This document shows, piece by piece, positions 52,353-61,105 of a stretch of DNA of 64,000 bases. A model generated the notes under the pieces. It was not told the origin of the DNA. It did no database searches and saw only the letters and a list, made by a program, of their open reading frames with translations. The position numbers and the translations under genes were made by a program. Position 1 is the first letter of the stretch; each line of letters starts with the position of its first letter. The stretch comes from Geodermatophilus normandii (GTDB lineage: Bacteria > Actinomycetota > Actinomycetes > Mycobacteriales > Geodermatophilaceae). The stretch spans positions 372,001 to 436,000 of the forward strand of contig NZ_QGTX01000001.1 of the NCBI RefSeq assembly GCF_003182485.1, in the 5' to 3' direction.

Positions 52353-53009
52353 CTAGCCGAACAGGGGGAAGCGGCCGGCGGACCCGCCCAGCGCGGCGCG
52401 GTCGGCGGCGGTCAGCGGCTCCCGGCCGGTGCCGCGGCGGGCGGCGGTGGCGTCGTCCCACCCGTCCGGGAGGGCGCCGCCGAGCAGCGCCCCGAGCACC
52501 CGCCGGACCTCGGCCAGCCCGTCGGCCGGCGGCCCGGGCCGGTCCAGGTGCGCCACCAGGTCGAGGTGGTGCACCGCGGCCTCGACGGCGAGCGTGGACG
52601 TCAGGTCGCCGGCACGGACCACCCGGCCTTGCGTCGCCACGAGGTCGCCGGGGTCGACGCGGCCCGCGGCCACGCAGACCGCGGCCGCCGTCTCCGCGTA
52701 CAGCGGCGCCAGGTTCGGCATGCCGCCCGCGACGCTGGCCCGCACGCGGGTGCGCCACGCGGTGGAGTCGTCGTCCTCGGGCGTGGGCTGCCACGAGCGC
52801 CAGTACGCGACGGCGTCGGTGGTGGCCGGCCCGGCCGCCGGGGTGGCCAGCGCGACCAGTCCCCGGCGGGCGTCGTCGAGCAGGTGCTGGGTGAGGTCGA
52901 GGACCGCCCAGCCCGCGCAGCCGCTGGGCCGGTCCCCCTCCTCCGGCGTCAGGTCGCCGACCAGGCCGGACAGGGCGCCGTAGGCGGACCGCAGCAGCTC
53001 CAGGCTCAC
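52353..53009 (-). CDS. Maleylpyruvate isomerase N-terminal / DinB-fold protein
   Basis: A 218-residue protein. The four-helix MDMPI_N pattern is visible: LVGDLTPEEGDRPSGCAGWA, VLDLTQHLLDDARRGLVAL, and VEAAVHHLDLVAHLDRP, with His residues for a metal. In actinobacteria this fold serves mycothiol-dependent enzymes; the substrate is unknown. GTG 53009 gives the usual N-terminus; GTG 53030 is an alternative. Confidence 0.8.
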   Translation of the reverse strand: MSLELLRSAYGALSGLVGDLTPEEGDRPSGCAGWAVLDLTQHLLDDARRGLVALATPAAGPATTDAVAYWRSWQPTPEDDDSTAWRTRVRASVAGGMPNLAPLYAETAAAVCVAAGRVDPGDLVATQGRVVRAGDLTSTLAVEAAVHHLDLVAHLDRPGPPADGLAEVRRVLGALLGGALPDGWDDATAARRGTGREPLTAADRAALGGSAGRFPLFG

Positions 53010-53292
53010 CCCGGCAGCCTGGCAGCTCACAGCTGCGGGCCGCGCTCAACGACGGGCGCCGACTACGCCTGTGGGGACGTAGCCAGAACGGTCCTGGGCC
53101 GGCCGCGAGAGCACACACGCCGCTCGTGCGGCCGGTCGGACGTGCGCGCTGGCCCGTCCGGGTGAGGCGGCATCCGTGTCGGCACCAGCCGCGGTGCTGC
53201 GTGCCGATGCTCCTCGGGACGAGAGTCCGAACAGCGGAGCAGATGGCGGCCGACGGCGGCCACGGAGCCGCGCAACGACGTGCGGAGAAGGC

Positions 53293-56196
53293 ATGGCGAT
53301 CACCGGCACCTGGGCCCGGTTGGCGGTCCTCGCCACGGCGGCAGCGGTCCTCCTCAGCGGGGGTGCTCTCCTGCCGGCCGTGAGCGCTCAAGCCGCCCCA
53401 CCCGGCTGCACCCACGACGCCGTGGTCTGTCCCTCAAGGGTCTACGTCGGCGCCTCGGTCCCAGGCCTGCCCAGCGACCCGAACGCCACCGCCGCCTTCA
53501 CAGCCGCCACGGGCGTCGACCCGTCGGTGGTCCTGTTCTTCGCTGGCCTGAACTACCAGGTCGACAGGGAGGCGCTACAGCGACTGGTCGATGACGATCG
53601 GCTGCCGATGATGACCTGGGAGCCGTACGACTCCACTCAGCCGACAGCGAACCCCTACCCGTTGAGCCGCATCGCGGCCGGCGACTTCGACGCCTACCTC
53701 CGCCAACAAGCCAGCAGGATTGCCGCCGTCGACGGCCCGGTCGCCATCCGCTTCGCACACGAGATGAACGGCAATTGGTACCCGTGGGGTGCGGGGGTGA
53801 ACGGCAACACGCCCGCGGACTATGTGGCCGCGTACCGGCACGTCCATGACGTGGTCACCGGCGCAGGCGCGACGAACGCCGTCTGGGTGTGGGCGCCCAA
53901 CGTGGTCGACTGGCCGACGCCCGGGGACGTGGGCCCGTACTACCCCGGAGACGCCTACGTCGACTGGGCCGGCTTCGACGCCTACTTCGACGATACGAAC
54001 GACACCGCCCGTTTGTTCGCCGCCACCGTCGGCCAGCTGGATCGGGTCGCGCCCGCCAAGCCGATCTACGTCGCTGAGACAGCGGTCCTCCCCGGCAGCA
54101 CTCGGCCAGCGATGATCCTCGACCAAGTCGCCGGGCTGCTGGCCATCCCGCGGCTCGTCGGCTTCACCTGGTTCGACCACCCCTCTCGGCACGACTGGCG
54201 CATCGAGAACGACCCGACGGCCGCGGCTGCCCTGCGCGAGGCGCTCACCTCCCCCTATTTCGGAGGAGCCGGGCACGTCGACGACCCTGTCGTCGCCCCG
54301 CCGGTCGCCATGGGCCCACCGTGGATCACCGGAACGGCGCACGTCGGTCAGACCCTCGCCTCCTCGACCGGCTCCTGGCGCGCGACGGCCGAGTCCGGCG
54401 CCCTGACCCTCGCCCGTCGGTGGTACCGCTGCACCGACCCGGTCAGCCCGTCGTCCTGCGTCGCCACGGCGTACACGGGCGGCGGCTTCGTGCCGGGGTC
54501 CGGCTACGTCGGCGCCTTCCTCCGCGTCGCAGTCACCGCGAGCAATGACGTCGGCTCCGTGGTCGCCTGGTCCGCACCCACGCAGGCGGTCCTGATGACC
54601 CCCGCCACGCCGGCAGCTCCAACCGTCGAGGGGTATAGCGGCGCACTGAAGATCGTCTTCCCCCGGACCGTTCCCACTGGGGCGACGCACTGGCGGCTGA
54701 GCATCGATGGCGCCCCCAAGCAGCTCATCCCGGTCAGCACGACCACGTACTGGCTGACCGGCTTGAGCAACGGCACGAGCTACGACCTGTCGCTGGCCGC
54801 GGTCTCTGCATCGTCGACCGGGGCGTTGTCCTCCGCTGTAACCACGGGCACCGCGGTGCCAATGGCCTTCCCCTGGAATCCCTCCGTCAGCGTCACGGGC
54901 ACGACTGTGACGGTGCAGGTGCCACGGACGGCCCCGACCGGGGCGACCGGCTGGCGACTGACGGTCGGTACGGCCATCCGGGACCTGCCGCTCGACGCCA
55001 GGCCCGAGGTGTTCACCGGCCTGCCCCCGGGTGTGGCGACGCCGTGGACGCTGCGGGCGCTCGCTGGCGGGTGGAACGGGCAACCGGGCACCTCGCAAGC
55101 CGCGTCGGGAATCTTCACCCCGGTCACCTCGGAACAATTGCCGGCTTCACCTGTGGTCCCCTTCGTCGAGGCCCGCGACGGCGCCTTGCGGGTGGTGTTC
55201 CCCCCTGCTCCAGCTCGGGCCACGCACTGGCAGTTGACTGTCGACGGAGTCGCCAAGCAGTTGATCCCGGTCGGCCGAGCCGACTACTGGCTGACCGGCC
55301 TGACCAACGGTCGGAGTTACACGATCGGCCTGGCTGGCGCAGTTGTGACGGCCACCGCGTCGGCGACCGGTCCGGCCACCTCTGGCACCGCAGCCCCCAT
55401 GCCGGCTCCGTGGAACCCGGTCGTGACCGTCGTCGACACCACGGCCACGGTGACCCTGCCGCGCACGGTCCCGGTCGGCGCGACCGGTTGGCAGCTGACC
55501 GTGGGCGACGTCACGCGCATCCTGCCGGTCGGCACCACCACCAGTCAGTTCACCGGCCTCGTCCCGGGAGCGGCGACCCGCTGGGAGCTTCGCGCAGTTG
55601 CCGGCACCTGGAATGGGCAGTCCGGCTCGGTCACACCTGCCGCCTCCGGGACATTCACCCCGGCCAGCGTCGTACCGGGGCAGCCGGCTGCCCCGCTGGT
55701 TGAGGCCCGCGACGGCGCGCTTCGGGTCGTGTTCCCAAGTCCTCCGGCGGACGCCACTCACTGGAGGCTGACGGTCGACGGCGTCGCGAGGCAGCTCGTC
55801 GGCATCGACCGTGCCGACTACTGGCTGACCGGTATGACGAACGGCCGGAGTTACTCACTCAGTCTCGCGGCCGTGCACATGAGCTCCTCGGCCAGCACGA
55901 CCGGTCCGGCGACCACCGGTACCGCGGTGCCGATGCCCGCTCCTTACGCTCCCTGGATCTCCGTGAGGTCGAGTACTGCGACGGTCCAGCTGCCTCGTGT
56001 CGCGCCGACGGGCGCGACGGCGTGGCGGCTCACAGTCGGTGGCGTCACCCGCGACCTGCCCATCGGGACGGTCATGAGTGAGTTCACGAGCCTGTCCGGT
56101 CAGGTCGTCTCCTGGGAGCTGCGGGCGGTCGCCGGTATCTGGGCTGGTGGCCCCGGGTCCACCACCCCGGCGGTGAGCGGGACGTTCACGGGATAG
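53293..56196 (+). CDS. Secreted GH26 glycoside hydrolase with tandem fibronectin-like repeats
   Basis: A 967-residue exported enzyme. Signal peptide (LAVLATAAAVLLSGGALLPA, cleavage near AQA-APPG). GH26 catalytic domain about residues 40-330 with acid/base Glu157 in FAHEMNGNWYPWG and nucleophile Glu262 in YVAETAV. Next an Ig-like unit (about 335-435, ITGTAHVGQTLASSTGSW) and three copies of a 175-residue unit made of two fibronectin-like modules (each with ATHWRLSIDG or ATGWRLTVG, then YWLTGLSNGTSYDL). GH26 enzymes cleave beta-mannan or related glucans. ATG 53293 has GGAGAAGG. The gap 53010-53292 holds its leader; I see no riboswitch. Neighbours are exopolysaccharide genes. Confidence 0.9.
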   Translation: MAITGTWARLAVLATAAAVLLSGGALLPAVSAQAAPPGCTHDAVVCPSRVYVGASVPGLPSDPNATAAFTAATGVDPSVVLFFAGLNYQVDREALQRLVDDDRLPMMTWEPYDSTQPTANPYPLSRIAAGDFDAYLRQQASRIAAVDGPVAIRFAHEMNGNWYPWGAGVNGNTPADYVAAYRHVHDVVTGAGATNAVWVWAPNVVDWPTPGDVGPYYPGDAYVDWAGFDAYFDDTNDTARLFAATVGQLDRVAPAKPIYVAETAVLPGSTRPAMILDQVAGLLAIPRLVGFTWFDHPSRHDWRIENDPTAAAALREALTSPYFGGAGHVDDPVVAPPVAMGPPWITGTAHVGQTLASSTGSWRATAESGALTLARRWYRCTDPVSPSSCVATAYTGGGFVPGSGYVGAFLRVAVTASNDVGSVVAWSAPTQAVLMTPATPAAPTVEGYSGALKIVFPRTVPTGATHWRLSIDGAPKQLIPVSTTTYWLTGLSNGTSYDLSLAAVSASSTGALSSAVTTGTAVPMAFPWNPSVSVTGTTVTVQVPRTAPTGATGWRLTVGTAIRDLPLDARPEVFTGLPPGVATPWTLRALAGGWNGQPGTSQAASGIFTPVTSEQLPASPVVPFVEARDGALRVVFPPAPARATHWQLTVDGVAKQLIPVGRADYWLTGLTNGRSYTIGLAGAVVTATASATGPATSGTAAPMPAPWNPVVTVVDTTATVTLPRTVPVGATGWQLTVGDVTRILPVGTTTSQFTGLVPGAATRWELRAVAGTWNGQSGSVTPAASGTFTPASVVPGQPAAPLVEARDGALRVVFPSPPADATHWRLTVDGVARQLVGIDRADYWLTGMTNGRSYSLSLAAVHMSSSASTTGPATTGTAVPMPAPYAPWISVRSSTATVQLPRVAPTGATAWRLTVGGVTRDLPIGTVMSEFTSLSGQVVSWELRAVAGIWAGGPGSTTPAVSGTFTG

Positions 56197-56217
56197 GAGC
56201 CTGCCGGACCGCCGGGG

Positions 56218-57537
56218 TCAGCCGGCGCGGCGGCCCAGGGCCCGGTAGGTCCAGCCGGCGGCGGTCCAGGCCTCGCGGTCGAGCGCGTTGCGCCCGTCGA
56301 GGACCCGCTTCTGCCGGACCAGCTCCCCGAACGCGGCCGGGTCGAGCTCGCGGTACTGGCGCCACTCGGTGAGCACCAGGACGGCGTCGGCGTCGGCCGC
56401 GGCCTCCTCCGGGGTGGCGGCGTAGTCCAGGTGCGGCCACTCCCGGCGGCTGTTGTCCACCGCGGCGGGGTCGGTCACGCAGACCACCGCGCCCTGCAGC
56501 TGCAGCTGGGCGGCGACGTTGAGCGCCGGGGAGTCGCGGATGTCGTCGGAGTCGGGCTTGAACGCCGCGCCGAGGACCGCCACCCGCTTGCCCAGCAGCG
56601 ACCCGTCGAGCACCTCGCGCGCCAGCTCCACCATGCGGATCCTGCGGCGCATGTTGATGTTGTCGACCTCGCGCAGGAACGTCAGCGCCTGGTCGGCACC
56701 CAGCTCGCCGGCACGGGCCATGAACGCGCGGATGTCCTTGGGCAGGCAGCCGCCGCCGAACCCGAGCCCGGCGTTGAGGAACTTCCGCCCGATCCGGTCG
56801 TCGTAGCCGATGGCGTCGGCCAGCAGCTTGACGTCGGCACCGGTGGCCTCGCACAGCTCGGCCATCGCGTTGATGAAGGAGATCTTCGTGGCGAGGAAGG
56901 AGTTGGCCGCCGTCTTCACCATCTCGGCGGTGGCGTGGTCGGTGGTGACCTGCGGCGTGCCGCGGGCGACGATCGGCGCGTACACCTCGTCGAGCAGCTG
57001 CCGGGCCACCTCGCCGTCGGGGCCGGCGGGCAGGCCGTAGACCAGGCGGTCGGGGTGCAGGGTGTCGCGGACGGCGAACCCCTCGCGCAGGAACTCCGGG
57101 TTCCACGCCAACAGCGCCCCGGGGACCTTGCCCTCGATGACGGCCGCCAGCTCGGCCGCGGTTCCCACGGGGACGGTGGACTTGCCCACCACCAGGTCCC
57201 CGGGCTCGAGGACCTCCAGTAGAGACTCTGCGGCGGCCTGGACGAACCGCAGGTCGGCGGCGTACTCGCCGTGCTTCTGCGGCGTGCCCACGCACAGGAA
57301 GTGCACCCGGGCGCCGGCCGCGTCGGCCACGTCGGTGGAGAACGACAGCCGGCCAGTGCCGAGGGTGCGGCGGAGCAGGTCCTCGAACCCGGGCTCGTAG
57401 AAGGGTGCCCGGGCGTCGCGCAGGGTCGCCACCTTGCGCTCGTCCACGTCGATGCCGACCACCTCGTGGCCGAGCTCGGCCATCGAGGCCGCGTGCACCG
57501 CACCCAGATAACCGCAACCGATGACCGAGACGCGCAT
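56218..57537 (-). CDS. UDP-glucose 6-dehydrogenase family
   Basis: A 439-residue NAD-dependent enzyme that oxidises UDP-glucose to UDP-glucuronate (UDP-mannose or ManNAc relatives are possible). Rossmann motif MRVSVIGCGYLGAVHAASMA, VGTPQKHGEYAADL, KSTVPVGTAAEL, catalytic Cys in GFGGGCLPKD, and AAFKPDSDDIRDSPALNVA. ATG 57537 follows GGAAGG. It supplies a uronic acid donor for the polysaccharide locus it sits in; it is 67 bases downstream of the GT2 gene on the same strand. Confidence 0.93.
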   Translation of the reverse strand: MRVSVIGCGYLGAVHAASMAELGHEVVGIDVDERKVATLRDARAPFYEPGFEDLLRRTLGTGRLSFSTDVADAAGARVHFLCVGTPQKHGEYAADLRFVQAAAESLLEVLEPGDLVVGKSTVPVGTAAELAAVIEGKVPGALLAWNPEFLREGFAVRDTLHPDRLVYGLPAGPDGEVARQLLDEVYAPIVARGTPQVTTDHATAEMVKTAANSFLATKISFINAMAELCEATGADVKLLADAIGYDDRIGRKFLNAGLGFGGGCLPKDIRAFMARAGELGADQALTFLREVDNINMRRRIRMVELAREVLDGSLLGKRVAVLGAAFKPDSDDIRDSPALNVAAQLQLQGAVVCVTDPAAVDNSRREWPHLDYAATPEEAAADADAVLVLTEWRQYRELDPAAFGELVRQKRVLDGRNALDREAWTAAGWTYRALGRRAG

Positions 57538-57604
57538 GGAGAACCTTCCGAAGTGGGGTCCGCACCAGGGAGGACGGACGCGGTGACCGGTGGGTGGAGC
57601 GGAC

Positions 57605-59656
57605 TCAGACCAGCTCGGCCATCGGCATCGCCTCGGGCTCCGAGCAAGCAGGAGGCGGTGGGATGACGCGGCTGATGACCGTCTGCGGTTCGTCCGAGCG
57701 ACGGCGGGGTGGCGGGACCGCCGGCAACCCCGACCGCCCGCGGGGTGGAGTGGCGGCGACATAGCCGGGGTGCAAGCCGGGCGGAGCGATCACGGCGGCC
57801 GACACGGCCCTGCCCGCCGCCGGGTGAAGGTCCCAGGTCGGCGCAGCAGTCGGGACCAGTGCCACGACGGCAGTGCGGGCCCCGGAGAGAGGCGCCAGGG
57901 ACGGGCCGTGCGCCGACGCGGGAGCCGGGGCTCCGGCAGGGGCCACGGGGAACACCGGACGGCGGACCACCCCCCAAGGACGGGAGTCACGGAGGGGGAG
58001 GAGCGCCGGCACCTGGATGTAGATGCTGACGCCCGCGAGCACGAGCATGGGCCACAGTCGCTGCACCCCCAGCTGAGACCAGTTCCACGCGATGCCGCTC
58101 CACATCGCCAGTTGAGTGCTGAGCACCGTCGCCGTCATGACGCGACGGATGGTCACCGCCAGTGGGGTGCCCTTGCCCGCCGCGCCCGTGGGGACCCAAT
58201 CCGCCGTTCGGCCCCCCAGCGTGTGCCAGATGGCCAGGGCGTGCGCGAAGCTGTAGAGCATCTGCACGCGGAGGACCGCGGGCCTCCAGGTGCTGCGCAT
58301 GACGAGTGGGGTCAAGGCGTATGTCACCGCGAGCGCCGGCAGTAGCACACGGTAGTTCCCCACGAAGATCTCGTACGGGAAGAGCCAGAGCATCACCAGT
58401 GACGGCAGCGCCACGGTGAAGACGAACAGCCCCGTGGAGATGTAGTAGAGGAACCCGCTGAAGAAGCACAGTCGCTGGCGCAGCGTCAGCGGAGCCGCGT
58501 GGAACTTGGGATCAGCCAGGAGACTCATCGATCCGGAGCACCAGCGGTATTGCTGGTTGAGGAAGCCCGACAGGTTGTCGGGGCACAGGCCCTTCGCGAC
58601 GAGCACCGGGACGTACCGGACGACGTAGCCGACCTTCAGCAGGTTGACACCGGTGTGCACGTCCTCGCTGTGCCCGATCTGGGCGAATCCGCCGGACCGC
58701 TCGAGGCCCGCGCGACGATAGAGGGCGCAGGTCCCCACACAGATGGCGGCATCGGCCCGGTCCCGGGACGGCTGCACGAAGCGGTAGAACAGCTCCTGGG
58801 TCGCACCGGCGGCCCGCTGCAGCCAGTTCATCCCGCTGCTGGTGTCGAAGAACTGCGGCGATTGGACGATGCCGACCCTGGGGTCGTCGAAGTACGGCAC
58901 TAGGTCGTGCAGGTACTCGCGGCGCGGCACGAAGTCAGCGTCGAACACGGCGATGAGGTCGCCGGAGGAGTGCTCGAAGCCGTACTTGAGGTTCCCCGCC
59001 TTCTTCATGCGCCCCCGGTCGGGCCGGGAGTGATAGGCAAAGCCATAGCCGGCGGCAAGCTGGGCGACCTCGTCACGGCCGGAGTCGTCGAGGACGTGCA
59101 CGACCAGCCGTCCGGGCCACTCCATCCTGGCCACGTGCCAGTAGGTGTTGGCCAGGACCTGAACATCCTCACCGGCCGACGGCAGGAACACGTCGACACT
59201 CGGGTACACGTCGGGCTGCCAGTTGCCGACCTTCTCCACGTGACTGCTGTAGGTGACCCGCCGGCGACGTGAAGAGGTCCCCAGGCCGACGGCGGTGGTC
59301 ACCACGCGAAGCACCACCAGGGCGAGGAAGATCCAGGTGACCGGGTGGCTGAGCGCGAACTCGACCAGGCTGGCCAGCACCAGCACGCCTGCGGCCACCG
59401 CCGCCCACAGGAACCACCGATTCTGGTGACCGAGGTACCAGTACTTCTCCTCCTCGGTCGGCGGCGTGGGGAGGATCAGCAGAGGCAAGTCCGTGCGCCG
59501 GTGTCCGACGAGGGGCTCCGAGGGGAGGGGGGGCAACACCCTGGTGACCGCTTCGTCGAGAGAGTCCGCCGGAACCACGGAGGCCACCCCTCGCCGCGGG
59601 TCGTGCTGATGCAGCTGCGGCCGAGGCATGGAGAGCACGTTACGAGACGAAGCCAT
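57605..59656 (-). CDS. Cellulose-synthase-like family 2 glycosyltransferase
   Basis: A 683-residue membrane GT2 that probably makes and exports a beta-linked polysaccharide. Two N-terminal membrane spans (about 82-100 and 106-122), catalytic core with Asp190-Asp191 (HVLDDSGRDE), DAD 239-241 (VFDADFVPRR), GHSEDVHTG 328-336 and QQYRW 368-372: all processive GT2 motifs. Four or five more spans follow. There is no PilZ domain. The last 110 residues are Ala/Pro-rich and disordered. The divergent upstream gap (59657-59876) is shared with a GH26 gene. Confidence 0.9.
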   Translation of the reverse strand: MASSRNVLSMPRPQLHQHDPRRGVASVVPADSLDEAVTRVLPPLPSEPLVGHRRTDLPLLILPTPPTEEEKYWYLGHQNRWFLWAAVAAGVLVLASLVEFALSHPVTWIFLALVVLRVVTTAVGLGTSSRRRRVTYSSHVEKVGNWQPDVYPSVDVFLPSAGEDVQVLANTYWHVARMEWPGRLVVHVLDDSGRDEVAQLAAGYGFAYHSRPDRGRMKKAGNLKYGFEHSSGDLIAVFDADFVPRREYLHDLVPYFDDPRVGIVQSPQFFDTSSGMNWLQRAAGATQELFYRFVQPSRDRADAAICVGTCALYRRAGLERSGGFAQIGHSEDVHTGVNLLKVGYVVRYVPVLVAKGLCPDNLSGFLNQQYRWCSGSMSLLADPKFHAAPLTLRQRLCFFSGFLYYISTGLFVFTVALPSLVMLWLFPYEIFVGNYRVLLPALAVTYALTPLVMRSTWRPAVLRVQMLYSFAHALAIWHTLGGRTADWVPTGAAGKGTPLAVTIRRVMTATVLSTQLAMWSGIAWNWSQLGVQRLWPMLVLAGVSIYIQVPALLPLRDSRPWGVVRRPVFPVAPAGAPAPASAHGPSLAPLSGARTAVVALVPTAAPTWDLHPAAGRAVSAAVIAPPGLHPGYVAATPPRGRSGLPAVPPPRRRSDEPQTVISRVIPPPPACSEPEAMPMAELV

Positions 59657-59876
59657 CCACTAACGCCCCGTGACAGCTGCAGGTCCGCCACATCGCGCCC
59701 ATCACGCCTCAGCTGTCCGCTCACGACCCATGCGCCACAGGCACCACAGCTACCTCATCCGCGACAACCCGACACAAGGGTGCCCTGACGCCGCACCCAC
59801 CGGCCTGGTGACCGCCGTGGCGAGCAACCGACACCTACCTTGAGTCGGCCTGCTGTCGGTCGGAGAGGTCCCCGCG

Positions 59877-61019
59877 ATGCGTTCCATAGTCCCCACCCAC
59901 GCACCCCGAGAGGGGCGTCGTGTCGGCCGCATGCTGGCCGGGACACTGGTGGTCGTGGTGATGGCCGTGGCCGTCGCACTGGCGGTCCATCCGCCCTTGC
60001 TGTCAGCGCTGGCAGCACCGCTGCTCGGCGACGGTCGTGCCGACGCGTCCTCGACGACACCCGTTCTCGGCGGTCAGACGGCGGAGCCCACGCAGGCCCA
60101 GGTGCTCAGCGCACTGCCGACCGACGAGCGCCGGTACTTCGGCGTGTCGGTCGCCGAGGTCGCCGGTGCCGGCGACCCGTCGGCGGCGTTCACCAGCGCG
60201 GTCGGGGTGGCACCCACCCTGCAGATGTTCTTCGGGTCGTTCGCCGGCTCCTTCGACGTCGGCGCCGCCCGCCGGATCACCGCGGCCGGCCGGCTGCCCA
60301 TGTTGACCTGGGAGCCCTTCGACCACCGCACTCCTACGGTGAACGCCTTCCCATTGCAGGCCATCGCGGCGGGACAGTTCGACGTCCACCTCCGCGAGGA
60401 GGCCGCCCGCTTCGCCTCCGTCGACGGACCGCTCGTCGTGCGATTCGGGCACGAGATGAACGGTGACTGGTACCCGTGGGGCATCACCGCGCCCGGCAAC
60501 TCGGCCGCCGACTACATCGCCGCCTACCGGCACGTACACGACGTCGTCACCGCCGCGGGTGCGATGAACGTCGTGTGGATGTGGTCGCCGAACCTCATCG
60601 ACGCCGAGCCGGCCGTTCCACTGGCATCGGTGTACCCGGGCGACGACGTCGTCGACTGGGTCGGCCTCAGTGGCTACATCACCAGCGCGACGCAGACGTT
60701 CGCCAACCGCATGACCCCCACGCTTGCACAGCTGGACCTCGCCGCCCCGGCGAAGCCGGTCGTACTGGCCGAGACGGCCGTCGAACGGACCTCCAACCGT
60801 GCCGCACAGATCCGTGACCTGGTCGAGGGCGTCCTCAGCACGCCCCGGTTCATCGGCTTCGTGTGGTTCGACGTGGCCAAACGCGCCGATTGGTCCGTCG
60901 ACGACGACCCGGCGGCAGCCGCCGCGCTCGGTGAGGCGGTGCGCGCCGGTGGGTTCGGGGCCGGTCCACACCTCGTGCCCGCCCGGACCAGGTCCGCGGC
61001 GCCGACCCCGGGCCGCTGA
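59877..61019 (+). CDS. Membrane-anchored or secreted GH26-type protein
   Basis: A 380-residue protein with an N-terminal signal anchor (MLAGTLVVVVMAVAVALAVH), then one GH26 domain with Glu193 (FGHEMNGDWYPWG) and Glu299 (VVLAETAVE), both catalytic positions intact. It is clearly paralogous to the GH26 at 53293 (EMNGxWYPWG, AAYRHVHDVVT, FIGFVWFD) but lacks repeats. Divergent from the GT2 gene, so trimming or release of the polysaccharide made by that GT2 is a sensible role, by analogy with BcsZ-type hydrolases. Confidence 0.88.
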   Translation: MRSIVPTHAPREGRRVGRMLAGTLVVVVMAVAVALAVHPPLLSALAAPLLGDGRADASSTTPVLGGQTAEPTQAQVLSALPTDERRYFGVSVAEVAGAGDPSAAFTSAVGVAPTLQMFFGSFAGSFDVGAARRITAAGRLPMLTWEPFDHRTPTVNAFPLQAIAAGQFDVHLREEAARFASVDGPLVVRFGHEMNGDWYPWGITAPGNSAADYIAAYRHVHDVVTAAGAMNVVWMWSPNLIDAEPAVPLASVYPGDDVVDWVGLSGYITSATQTFANRMTPTLAQLDLAAPAKPVVLAETAVERTSNRAAQIRDLVEGVLSTPRFIGFVWFDVAKRADWSVDDDPAAAAALGEAVRAGGFGAGPHLVPARTRSAAPTPGR

Positions 61020-61105
61020 CGCGCCGCCGCCCGGCCCCGTCGGACGGGCGCTCCCCGGGCGCAATCCGGGATCCCTCCCCCACGTTCCGACCAAGGAGAC
61101 CACCC

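Noticed and set aside
53176-53232. CCGATGC at about 53203 upstream of the GH26 gene as a FliA promoter
   Set aside because: Sixteen bases upstream the sequence is GGCACCA, with no GTC core, and the gene is not flagellar.
53010-53292. Cyclic-di-GMP or cyclic-di-AMP riboswitch before the GH26 gene
   Set aside because: I could not find the conserved core segments of either class by eye.
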